Source: Chlamydiales bacterium
GTDB taxonomy: Bacteria; Chlamydiota; Chlamydiia; Chlamydiales; JACKPQ01
Direction: 5' to 3'
Assembly: GCA_024233455.1 (NCBI GenBank)
Contig: JACKPP010000002.1
Coordinates: 434,001 to 498,000 of the forward strand
DNA length: 64,000 bases
Shown: piece by piece, positions 23,334-31,060 of the stretch
Numbering within the stretch: the first letter of the stretch is position 1
How the letters are laid out: every line of letters begins with the position of its first letter
Notes under the pieces: generated by a model
The model's database searches: none
The model's input: only the letters and a program-made list of their open reading frames with translations
What the model was told of the DNA's origin: nothing
Program-made: the position numbers and the translations under genes

Positions 23334-24464
23334 ATGTATATTCCTCAGGCTCAGCTAGAAAGGTTAAAATCGCGTATAGTACCGGGTAAAGTAATCGTGA
23401 TTTATGGCCCTAGAAGAGTTGGTAAGACTACATTAATTAAAAAATACTTAGAATCTGAAAAAAACGCCTTATTTGTGACAGGAGAAGATGTTTTCATTCG
23501 TGAGTATCTGTCATCAGGCTCGATAGACAAACTCAAAAGCTTTATTGGAAGCAAAGATTTAGTCGTCATCGACGAGGCGCAGTATGTACCAGATATAGGC
23601 CACAATCTAAAACTTATTGTCGATCACCTACCGCATCTTCGGGTGATTGCAACTGGATCTTCTACATTTGATCTGGCAAAGGAAGTCGGAGAACCCTTAA
23701 CTGGCCGCAAGCAAACATTTAGAATGTTTCCGCTTTCCCAAATTGAACTGAGTAAAATCGAAAATGCCACTCAAACAAAGGCGCACTTGGAGTCTCGACT
23801 TCTTTTTGGCTCTTATCCCGAAGTTGTTAATATGAGTAGCGACCAATTTAAACATGAATATTTAAATGAGCTCATTTCTTCCTATCTGATTAAAGATATT
23901 CTTTCTCTGGATGAAGTAAGAAAATCAAAAAAACTCATTGATCTACTCGTCTTGCTCGCCTTTCAAATCGGCAAAGAGGTTTCTCATAGCGAACTTGCAA
24001 CTCAGTTATCTATTAGTAAAGCTCTTGTCGATAAATACCTAGATTTACTAGAGCAGGTCTTTGTTCTCGTTAACATCCGGGGCTTTAGTCGAAATTTACG
24101 TAAGGAAGTTACCAAAACTTCCCGCTATTACTTTTGTGATAATGGCATCAGAAACGCTCTAATCAATAATTTCAACCCTCTTTCAAGACGTGATGATATA
24201 GGCGCTCTTTGGGAGAATTACCTAGTGATGGAGAGGCTTAAAAGGCAAGAGTACACCAACCTTTTGTCTCGTAATTATTTCTGGCGCACTTATGATCAAA
24301 AAGAAATCGATTGGATTGAAGAGCGCTCAGGTAAACTTTTTGCCTATGAATTCAAGTCTGGTAAAAAAATAGCCCAAGCCCCAAAAATATGGACCGAAAC
24401 ATACCCTGACTCCACATTCGAATGCATCAATTGTGATAACTACCTAGATTTCATTTTAGGATAG
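23334..24464 (+). CDS. AAA ATPase with winged helix and PD-(D/E)XK-like C-terminus (DUF4143-type)
   Basis: 376 residues. Walker A GPRRVGKT (about 25-32), Walker B LVVIDEAQYV (about 74-83), sensor-like VIATGSSTFDL, a winged-helix segment (about 210-255, HSELATQLSISKALVDKYLD), then EIDWIEE...FAYEFKSGKK, the D...ExK pattern of PD-(D/E)XK enzymes. It belongs to the ATPase-DUF4143 group, common in bacteria and archaea with unproven function. It is only distantly similar to the gene at 917 but has the same order of parts and the same kind of upstream palindrome. Its 3' end overlaps the convergent HAD gene by 14 bp. Confidence 0.88.
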   Translation: MYIPQAQLERLKSRIVPGKVIVIYGPRRVGKTTLIKKYLESEKNALFVTGEDVFIREYLSSGSIDKLKSFIGSKDLVVIDEAQYVPDIGHNLKLIVDHLPHLRVIATGSSTFDLAKEVGEPLTGRKQTFRMFPLSQIELSKIENATQTKAHLESRLLFGSYPEVVNMSSDQFKHEYLNELISSYLIKDILSLDEVRKSKKLIDLLVLLAFQIGKEVSHSELATQLSISKALVDKYLDLLEQVFVLVNIRGFSRNLRKEVTKTSRYYFCDNGIRNALINNFNPLSRRDDIGALWENYLVMERLKRQEYTNLLSRNYFWRTYDQKEIDWIEERSGKLFAYEFKSGKKIAQAPKIWTETYPDSTFECINCDNYLDFILG

Positions 24465-25092
24465 GTAGATTCCGGCGAACGGCTAAAATGGAAAGCCGCT
24501 TGTCCGGCTGAACTGCAATAGGGTTTCCCACAGCGCGAAATAATGGAAGATCTTCAATGCTATCGCTATAGGCTGTCATGTACTCTTTTTCAATACCTAG
24601 GTCTTTTGATAACATTTTAGCGTAAACCGCTTTTTGCCTTCCGTCGACGATTTCTTCGATGTGCGTCATGTGCCCTTCCTGATTAATCGCATAGCGAGAG
24701 GCAAAGATATGGTCAATCCCCAAACGCTTGCCAATTGGCAAAACTAGAAAAAGGGGCGATGCCGAAATAAGGGCTGTTACATGACCCAAGTGCTGGGCTC
24801 TAGAGAGCACACTTGTGAGTTCAAAAGAGAGTGCTTTGTCCAAAAAACCATCTAAAAATGTTTCTACATGGTTTTTGAGATCATTTATTTTTCGACCAAT
24901 TAAGAAGCGCTCGAAAATTTCTGTATGTAGTTGTTTAAGACTTAAATGTCTGCGGTGGTAGCGAAGGGCTAAAAATAGTGCGTGTATCCGCGTTGTTTTA
25001 GGTATAATTTTTTGTTTAATAAGGTATTTGAAAAATGCCGATGAGGAATTCGTCTTAAGTAATGTATGGTCTAAATCAAAGATTTGCAACAT
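24451..25092 (-). CDS. HAD-superfamily phosphatase, PSPase-like (subfamily IB)
   Basis: 213 residues. FDLDHTLL (motif I, nucleophile Asp), SASPLF (motif II), GRQKAV with Lys (motif III) and YSDSIEDLPLF (motif IV). A helical cap lies between motifs I and II. The IB subfamily includes phosphoserine phosphatase and lipid phosphate phosphatases; the substrate is not predictable. Follows the coiled-coil gene with a 4-bp gap. Confidence 0.85.
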   Translation of the reverse strand: MLQIFDLDHTLLKTNSSSAFFKYLIKQKIIPKTTRIHALFLALRYHRRHLSLKQLHTEIFERFLIGRKINDLKNHVETFLDGFLDKALSFELTSVLSRAQHLGHVTALISASPLFLVLPIGKRLGIDHIFASRYAINQEGHMTHIEEIVDGRQKAVYAKMLSKDLGIEKEYMTAYSDSIEDLPLFRAVGNPIAVQPDKRLSILAVRRNLPILK

Positions 25093-25096
25093 ATGA

Positions 25097-26533
25097 CTAG
25101 TTTATCAGTTCGTATAATTCTTTAATAGCAGATTCAATTTTTTTGACAAGTATTTTTTTTGCTTTAATTTCTTCATCGATTTGCATGGATCTTTCAAAGT
25201 CAAGACTGTATGCACCAGCTGTTTTTCTTAGGGTTTCAAGTCGCTCCTGAATACGTTTTTTTTGCATGGCGCGTTCATTAATGAGCTCTTCAACTTCAGA
25301 AACTAAAACTTCTTCTTTTGCCAGAAGCTCACCTTGTTTTTGCTCCAAGAGTAAGTCGTGCAGTGGGTCAAGCATGGGGTCAGTTTTTTCAATATCCATT
25401 GCCTCAATTTTATCTTGGGTTTCAGCGGAGGAAGACTCTTGCAAGGCCACTATAGCTTTTTCAACTTGCATTAGGTCAGTATCAACTTTAGGCTGGATAG
25501 GCTCTTCTTCAGGTTTGGGAGTGGTTTTTGTCTGTTCTAAATTTTTCAAACGCGTCTTCAATTGAACCACGCTGTCACGGTGTAAATCCAACTCTCTCAT
25601 GTAGCTGTAGATTTCAGCAGTCCGCTTCTTTGCCTCGTCCTTAGATAGGCTTTCATATTCCTTTTCCAAAGTATCGAGTTTTGCCGTAACCGCTCCCAAG
25701 TTTTCTTTTTGGAACTGTTTTTTTTCGCCCAGGACTTTTTTTCGATCTTTATCCAACAAGCGAATATTATCCCAAAATTGGCTGAGCATTTCCCTGGTCT
25801 TGATAAAGGCATCAGTTGAAATATTGAGCGTTTTGGATAGTTCTTGCATGGTTTTGATTTCTTCTCTAAGAGCGTAGAAAGGCTTGCAAGGTTTGTTTCC
25901 GTGCCTTTTGATCATGGCTTCGACATCAGAAACAAAAGCTGTACCCAGAGCCTCAATGATTTTTTTACGCCTGGGTAAAATTTGCTCCCGTAGCTGATGG
26001 AGTTTTTCGAAAATGCGTCCTTTTTGACGCACACGCATGCTCGTTTTAATCACTTCCTGTTTTAAGCTACCAATACGAGAAGACAAAGATGTCAGCAGTG
26101 ACAATTCTTTAAAGTGCGCGTTATAAAAATCCACATCAGACAAAAGCTCTACCGCTTCTTTGGAAAGATCTAGCGATTTCATCTGGCCCAGCATTTCATC
26201 AAAACGACAAAGATCACTTTCCAATGCTTGAATGGCCAGGTCAATTTGTTCTGATGCAAAAACTGATTGCTCGTCGAGCACTTCTTTTAGTTTACGCGCT
26301 TCATTCGAAAGCTCTATAAATTCATCCCAAAAGTAGGTGCGGGCAGTAGGGCTAATTCTACCTTTGAAAAGGGGGAGACACGCCGCCTTGGCATCCCAAA
26401 AATCCCGTAAACGTGGACTGCCCTCTTGATTTAACGCCAAACGCATAAAATCAAGAGCAACTTTTAGCTGATCCTCAGGTTCCTTAGCGGTTTTTAACGC
26501 CTCGGTTAAAGAAATTTGTTTTTCTTCGCTCAT
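25097..26533 (-). CDS. Long coiled-coil protein, chlamydia-type hypothetical
   Basis: 478 residues, almost all helical and rich in Glu, Lys and Leu. An N-terminal globular helical part (to about 80) holds RLRDFWDAKAACLPLF; long coiled coils follow (about 80-330 and 400-478) with an acidic Pro/Gln linker between them. No signal peptide or membrane segment. A coiled-coil protein in this place, beside miaA and near rsfS and fabF, is a chlamydial gene-order feature; the function is unknown. The ATG at 26533 is the chosen start; a GTG at 26569 is also in frame. Confidence 0.75.
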   Translation of the reverse strand: MSEEKQISLTEALKTAKEPEDQLKVALDFMRLALNQEGSPRLRDFWDAKAACLPLFKGRISPTARTYFWDEFIELSNEARKLKEVLDEQSVFASEQIDLAIQALESDLCRFDEMLGQMKSLDLSKEAVELLSDVDFYNAHFKELSLLTSLSSRIGSLKQEVIKTSMRVRQKGRIFEKLHQLREQILPRRKKIIEALGTAFVSDVEAMIKRHGNKPCKPFYALREEIKTMQELSKTLNISTDAFIKTREMLSQFWDNIRLLDKDRKKVLGEKKQFQKENLGAVTAKLDTLEKEYESLSKDEAKKRTAEIYSYMRELDLHRDSVVQLKTRLKNLEQTKTTPKPEEEPIQPKVDTDLMQVEKAIVALQESSSAETQDKIEAMDIEKTDPMLDPLHDLLLEQKQGELLAKEEVLVSEVEELINERAMQKKRIQERLETLRKTAGAYSLDFERSMQIDEEIKAKKILVKKIESAIKELYELIN

Positions 26534-26592
26534 CACATTATCTCTGGCACAAAAAGAATAAGACTCCACCTTACACTTTTTCTTATATTAGA

Positions 26593-27579
26593 TCAACGTC
26601 CTTCAAACTCTCGAACAATGATTTCAGTCGCTTGGTGAGTGTCATACCGGCTAAGGTTAAGCCAATTGAATAGAGGTTCTTTGCGAAACCAGGTAAATTG
26701 TCGCTTAGCGTAGCGACGAGAAGCGCGTTTAAAGGCCGTTACAAACGATTCGTAATCCCCTTCAGTCTGCGAAGTTTTGAGGTATTCTAAGCATTGTCGA
26801 TAGCCGATTGCCCCAGCAGCCGTAAGGTTTTCGCTCAGCCCTTCGCTCTCTAAACGCTTAACTTCTTCGATAAACCCTTGCTGAATCATCTCTTCAGTAC
26901 GCTCGTCAATACGGTCATAGAGCACCTCTTTGGCCAAGTGAACAAACCAGCAGTGAAAGTCAAACTCCCCTGTGGTTTGACCTGCTTCATTAGGCGCAAA
27001 ATCGCTCACTTTTTTTCCGGTGATCGCAATGATTTCTAGGGCTCTAATGATTTTATGCCGATCATTATGGGTCACAGTTGCAGCGTATTCGGGATCGTAT
27101 TCGCGCAGTTTTTCATACAGCCTCTCAGTGCCGTATTTAAGCATATCAGCTTCAATTTTTTCACGGATAGCCGGAACTGATGGGGGCCCTTGTGGTGGAC
27201 CGTAGATGAGAGCATGGATGTAAAAACCTGTACCCCCAGCAACAATAGGGACTTTTCCACGACGGATGATGTCATGCGCGCAGTGAGTCGCCTCATTGTA
27301 AAAATCCATGACATTGTGCGGTTCAGATATATCACAGATATCGATGAGATGGTGCGGAATGCCCTGAGATTCGGCCAATGTCACTTTGGCAGTTCCAATA
27401 TCCATGCCGCGGTAAACTTGCATAGAGTCTGCCGAGATAACTTCTCCGTTTAGCGCCTTGGCAACGCTAATGGCCAGCTTGGTTTTACCCGTTGCCGTTG
27501 GTCCTGATATGATCAGAACCTTTCCGCTGGGCTTTTCTGCCGAAGCAACTGGTTGCTGCTTAGGTTGCAATTCATACAT
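26593..27579 (-). CDS. miaA: tRNA dimethylallyltransferase
   Basis: 328 residues. Adds a dimethylallyl group to A37 of tRNAs reading UNN codons. ISGPTATGKTKLAISVA (P-loop), NGEVISADSMQVYRGMDIGTAK and AGGTGFYIHALIYG are family motifs; the C-terminal QFTWFRKE is also typical. Its ATG directly follows the rsbV stop (TAAATG), so the two are coupled. Confidence 0.97.
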   Translation of the reverse strand: MYELQPKQQPVASAEKPSGKVLIISGPTATGKTKLAISVAKALNGEVISADSMQVYRGMDIGTAKVTLAESQGIPHHLIDICDISEPHNVMDFYNEATHCAHDIIRRGKVPIVAGGTGFYIHALIYGPPQGPPSVPAIREKIEADMLKYGTERLYEKLREYDPEYAATVTHNDRHKIIRALEIIAITGKKVSDFAPNEAGQTTGEFDFHCWFVHLAKEVLYDRIDERTEEMIQQGFIEEVKRLESEGLSENLTAAGAIGYRQCLEYLKTSQTEGDYESFVTAFKRASRRYAKRQFTWFRKEPLFNWLNLSRYDTHQATEIIVREFEGR

Positions 27580-27924
27580 TTAGAAACTACTTAATGCTTC
27601 TTTCTCGGTCGAATAGATGTTCAAAATGCGCTCAAATCCCGCCACTTTGATAATTTCCATCACCTCATCGTCAACTGTGCAAATGCAGAGTTTGCCCCCA
27701 TTATTTGCTAAACGGCGTGTTGCAGATAGCAAAAGGCGCATGCCAGCGCTACTTAGATATTCAACGTTTCCAAAATCAAAAACCAAATCTTTGTGACCTG
27801 ATTCAATTTGCTCATTTACCTTTGATTCTAAATTGGGAGAGGATGTCGCATCTAGCCGGCCACTGAGGTGAAAAATAAGCTTTCCCCCTTGCTCTTCAGT
27901 TTCAAATGTCAGACCATTTGTCAC
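27580..27924 (-). CDS. rsbV: STAS-domain anti-sigma factor antagonist (RsbV-like)
   Basis: 114 residues. Single STAS domain with the phosphorylatable serine in VEYLSSAGMRLLL. Acts in partner switching with an RsbW-type kinase and RsbU-type phosphatase; no partner gene is in the window. The rsbV-miaA pair is a chlamydial gene order. Confidence 0.92.
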   Translation of the reverse strand: MTNGLTFETEEQGGKLIFHLSGRLDATSSPNLESKVNEQIESGHKDLVFDFGNVEYLSSAGMRLLLSATRRLANNGGKLCICTVDDEVMEIIKVAGFERILNIYSTEKEALSSF

Positions 27925-27938
27925 AGGCCACCTCTCAT

Positions 27939-28172
27939 TTAATTATTTAATAACTCTAATTTAACACGACGCCCAAAACGCGCGCCAACAATCATCACGA
28001 TGGTGCGCAAGGCATTAATCGTTCTACCTTGTCTGCCCACAACTTTGGCAACATCGTCACTATCAACTTTTAGTTCGATGATAGTGCTTTTTTCACCTTC
28101 AAATACATTTATGTTCACAGAATCTGGATCATCAACGAGATTCTTAACCAAATAAGAAATAAAATCTTTCAT
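27939..28172 (-). CDS. khpA: KH-domain RNA-binding protein KhpA
   Basis: 77 residues, one KH domain with the GxxG loop in VVGRQGRTINALR. KhpA proteins bind small RNAs and mRNAs, often with KhpB, and affect cell size. Transcribed ahead of rsbV-miaA, 14 bp from rsbV. Confidence 0.92.
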   Translation of the reverse strand: MKDFISYLVKNLVDDPDSVNINVFEGEKSTIIELKVDSDDVAKVVGRQGRTINALRTIVMIVGARFGRRVKLELLNN

Positions 28173-28301
28173 TTTTCACATTCACAGTTATAAGAGGATA
28201 TATAATACCCTGTTGGGTTCAACATACATCGCCATACTAGCTTTTTTAGAATAATTGTGCAAGACTGTTTTTTTACGTTGTGCATACCCCTGGAGGCAAA
28301 A

Positions 28302-29192
28302 ATGGCAAATTCACCACACGTTGTTGAGATCAATCCCCACACCAATATTTGTAAGATCGATCAGGCTGAATTTCCAATTATTGGTTTTGGGACATACCCA
28401 CTCGTTGGGGCCAAATGTACAGCGGCGGTCAAAAAAGCCATGGAGTTGGGCTATGGTATCATCGATACGGCTACATTTTATAACAACTTAGATGCCGTCG
28501 GTCATGCGCTTCAAAACGTTGAGAGAGGCAACTACTATATCATCTCTAAGGTGTGGCACGACAAGCAACAGCCTAAAGATCTACAGCGCGATTTAAACCA
28601 AACTCTCCAGCAATTGCAAACCTCCTACCTAGATGCGTATTTGTTGCACTGGCCCAATAGCCGTATTTCGATTGAGCAGACTTTGCAAGCTATGCAAGAG
28701 CTGCAAAAGGAAGGGAAAATACGTCACATAGGATTGAGTAATGTGACCGTTAACCACTTGAAAAGAGCACTTGAGGTCAATTTTCCGATTACCTGGGTAC
28801 AAGTGGAGATGCACCCATATTTTTACGATGCCCAACTTCTCGACTTTTGCCACTATCACGGTATCGCCATTCTAGCCTGGTCTCCTCTTGCACGGGGGCT
28901 TATCAATGATGATGATCTTTTACAACAACTAGCTAGAAAATATCATAAATCTGTCTCACAAATAGCTCTCAGATGGATTGTACAACATAGATGCATACCT
29001 ATTCCCGCCAGCCAAAATCCTGTGCATATTGCTGCAAATACAGATATCAAAGACTTTTCTTTGTCTCCAGCGGAAATGGACGCTATCGATGCCAAAGCCA
29101 AAACCGGTAAACGCACCAGAATCACTGAAGAGAAGGGCCTTGGATTTACCGACGAGTTTGACTTTTCATACGAGAAGTGCTGGCCGCACTAG
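28302..29192 (+). CDS. Aldo/keto reductase
   Basis: 296 residues, TIM barrel using NADPH. The catalytic tetrad is visible: Asp in IIDTATFYNN, Tyr in the same segment, Lys in YIISKVW and His in LLHWPN. The start MANSPHVVEINPH (28302) follows CTGGAGG; the upstream in-frame ATG is not used. Substrate unknown. It stands alone, followed by a MITE remnant 8 bp after its stop, and is divergent from khpA. Confidence 0.92.
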   Translation: MANSPHVVEINPHTNICKIDQAEFPIIGFGTYPLVGAKCTAAVKKAMELGYGIIDTATFYNNLDAVGHALQNVERGNYYIISKVWHDKQQPKDLQRDLNQTLQQLQTSYLDAYLLHWPNSRISIEQTLQAMQELQKEGKIRHIGLSNVTVNHLKRALEVNFPITWVQVEMHPYFYDAQLLDFCHYHGIAILAWSPLARGLINDDDLLQQLARKYHKSVSQIALRWIVQHRCIPIPASQNPVHIAANTDIKDFSLSPAEMDAIDAKAKTGKRTRITEEKGLGFTDEFDFSYEKCWPH

Positions 29193-29200
29193 TCATCAGC

Positions 29201-29344
29201 GGGTTTAGGTTCAGAGTAGATTAGGTGACAGATTGTGACATTTTTTGCGATTCCATAGCCAAAAAGCTATAGATGAGCACAAAAAGGGTGCAAGATGACG
29301 CCTAAGATACCTGAAGATGAATAATATAAACCCATAACTCAGGT
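29201..29344. mobile_element. MITE copy D (truncated at one end)
   Basis: 144 bp nearly identical to the reverse complement of copy A, for instance CAGAGTAGATTAGGTGACAG and GATTCCATAGCCAAAAAGCT. The right terminal repeat AAACCCATAACTCAGGT is intact; the left end stops at GGGTTT, so the outer 11 bp and 8 inner bases are lost. No target duplication remains. Starts 8 bp after the aldo/keto reductase stop. Confidence 0.85.
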
Positions 29345-29403
29345 TGCTAAGCCGACATAGTCAAATATGAATTTATTTTTGATAAATGGTATAGAGAGAA
29401 AAT

Positions 29404-30006
29404 ATGGACTATGCAGATTATCAGGCGCCAGCATCTCCCACATACCCGGGCAACGAGCGAGGGCAACCAGGAGAGCTGCTGTTTGCTGCCAGCCAGCATT
29501 TTATGAGCTGGGTGATTTCTCAAGACAGAAAGCCTACGGAACACCGGGGCATTTTGCGCAATTTAGAACATATTTTGCGCATTTGTGAGGTGAGTTTCCA
29601 AAACGGGCGCATTATTAATTCGATGGAAGAGAAAAATGCGCTGGGCGTTTTAAGGCATTTAACAACGGGGTTGGAAAATGGCGATGAAACCTGGGCGGAT
29701 ATTTTTCCAGCAACTGAGCTTATGATTTATCATTTGGAGGCAAGAAATCCTAAAGCTGAGGCTGTAGGACAGATGGTGCTGTTGAAATTTGCCTATCATG
29801 ACAAAAGCAATGCCTCAGAGGAGCTGTCTATTTTGGTTAGAAAAGTGATTGATACAGTCACCAGCCATATCACCCCAACAATCGACTTAGAGTTAATCAA
29901 AAAGATAAACCACTTAGTAAGGGATTATTTACAAGGCGAGAAGTGGAATGCAAAAGAACTGGAAGCTCTGGAAAAAGAGCTAAAAGCTTTTTTTGAAGCA
30001 GCCTAG
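29404..30006 (+). CDS. Helical hypothetical protein
   Basis: 200 residues, soluble, mostly alpha-helical. Starts MDYADYQAPASPTYPGNERG; the disordered first 30 residues precede helices such as FMSWVISQDRK and ILRNLEHILRICEV and end in a Lys/Glu-rich helix (ELEALEKELKAFFEAA). No family recognised. It overlaps the convergent cutA stop by four bases. It sits 60 bp from MITE D, and this locus is not part of the neighbouring operons, so it is likely lineage-specific; a secreted protein is possible. Confidence 0.6.
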   Translation: MDYADYQAPASPTYPGNERGQPGELLFAASQHFMSWVISQDRKPTEHRGILRNLEHILRICEVSFQNGRIINSMEEKNALGVLRHLTTGLENGDETWADIFPATELMIYHLEARNPKAEAVGQMVLLKFAYHDKSNASEELSILVRKVIDTVTSHITPTIDLELIKKINHLVRDYLQGEKWNAKELEALEKELKAFFEAA

Positions 30007-30302
30007 CCTTCATTGACCCATTTGACGTATGGCTCATACCCTTCAACTTCTTTTTTGGTAATTGCCGGCATATCATAGGAACATTGGTCCACGATGATGG
30101 CTTCTATCTCATCGTAATTCTCTTCGGGAGCTTTGAATAGACACATGATTTCCTCTGATTCTTCTACGTGCTTTCCCCAAACGTAGATAGACGTAATTCC
30201 AGGTAGGATATTAGCACATGCGACTAATCCCTCATCGACAAGTGTACGACTTATTTTTTTAGCTTCTTCTATGCTCTCTGATAACCATTGGATTTCAATC
30301 AT
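30003..30302 (-). CDS. cutA: CutA-like divalent cation tolerance protein
   Basis: 99 residues. Trimeric PII-like fold; the marks are EEAKKISRTLVDEGLVACANI, GITSIYVWGK and the C-terminal YVKWVNEG. Role loosely linked to copper tolerance in E. coli. The start overlaps the ftsQ-like stop (ATGA). It is the last gene of the cell-wall/division operon, a placement seen in chlamydiae. Confidence 0.92.
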   Translation of the reverse strand: MIEIQWLSESIEEAKKISRTLVDEGLVACANILPGITSIYVWGKHVEESEEIMCLFKAPEENYDEIEAIIVDQCSYDMPAITKKEVEGYEPYVKWVNEG

Positions 30303-31060
30303 TTTCTTTCTCCTGAATCAATAAATGCCATACCATCAATCCGGAAATCGATGACTTTGTCTGAGTTATCATGAGTGTTTTTCATTTTTTCGCAAAGCTT
30401 AAAATAATTTATTATCTCTTTTTGATAGTTTTTGGGAGAGAGCCTTAATGTATGCTGACCTGCAATGACTACGATTTGGCGGCGGCCAGCGCTTTTGGCA
30501 TGAAGATCAGTTAGGTCAATCCGCTTTAGCTCAGTGGCACTCAGTTCTGACATGAGTTTAGTGATAAGGCGCATATCGATCTGATGCTGAAATAGGGGTG
30601 GATCTAGGGGATGTCCTAGAATGAGTTCGGGCAAATTTTTGGATGTGAGATAGGGCTCAATCGGAAAGAGATGGCCATTTTGATCGACCCCAATGTTTAG
30701 GTACTCCCCCAAGGTTAACACAGGTGAGCGCACCGCATAATCAATATGAACTGTATTGGGTTTAATCAGCTTGATCTCTGCTGATTGAATTAGGGGAAAT
30801 TCTAGCAATTTTTTAACTGCTTTTTTGGGTGAAAATGCCGAGAAGCTTGTGGCCTGATCATATGAAAGATCTAAAATTTCTGCCAGCACGCTTGTGGGAA
30901 GAACATTTTTTTCAGGTCCGGTTTGAGCAATGAAGGAAATGCGGTCATCCGAATTTCCGCTACGCCTAGTATGTTTGGCACGGTAAAGAAGGGCCCAGGC
31001 AGACCCCGAAATAAGCAGCGTAGAACCGATGATGATGCATAGAGATTTATGTAGCTGCAT
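30299..31060 (-). CDS. ftsQ: FtsQ/DivIB-like division protein
   Basis: About 253 residues. Single N-terminal membrane anchor (about 7-27, CIIIGSTLLISGSAWALLY) with an extracytoplasmic POTRA-like region: FSPKKAVKKLLEFPLIQSAEIKLIKPNTVHIDY is the signature of the FtsQ-type POTRA, followed by GVDQNGHLFPI. Bridges early and late divisome proteins. ATG at 31060 gives a 14-bp overlap with murC-ddl; an upstream in-frame start at 31084 also exists. Sequence conservation is weak, so the call rests on topology, the POTRA pattern and position after murC. Confidence 0.8.
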   Translation of the reverse strand: MQLHKSLCIIIGSTLLISGSAWALLYRAKHTRRSGNSDDRISFIAQTGPEKNVLPTSVLAEILDLSYDQATSFSAFSPKKAVKKLLEFPLIQSAEIKLIKPNTVHIDYAVRSPVLTLGEYLNIGVDQNGHLFPIEPYLTSKNLPELILGHPLDPPLFQHQIDMRLITKLMSELSATELKRIDLTDLHAKSAGRRQIVVIAGQHTLRLSPKNYQKEIINYFKLCEKMKNTHDNSDKVIDFRIDGMAFIDSGERK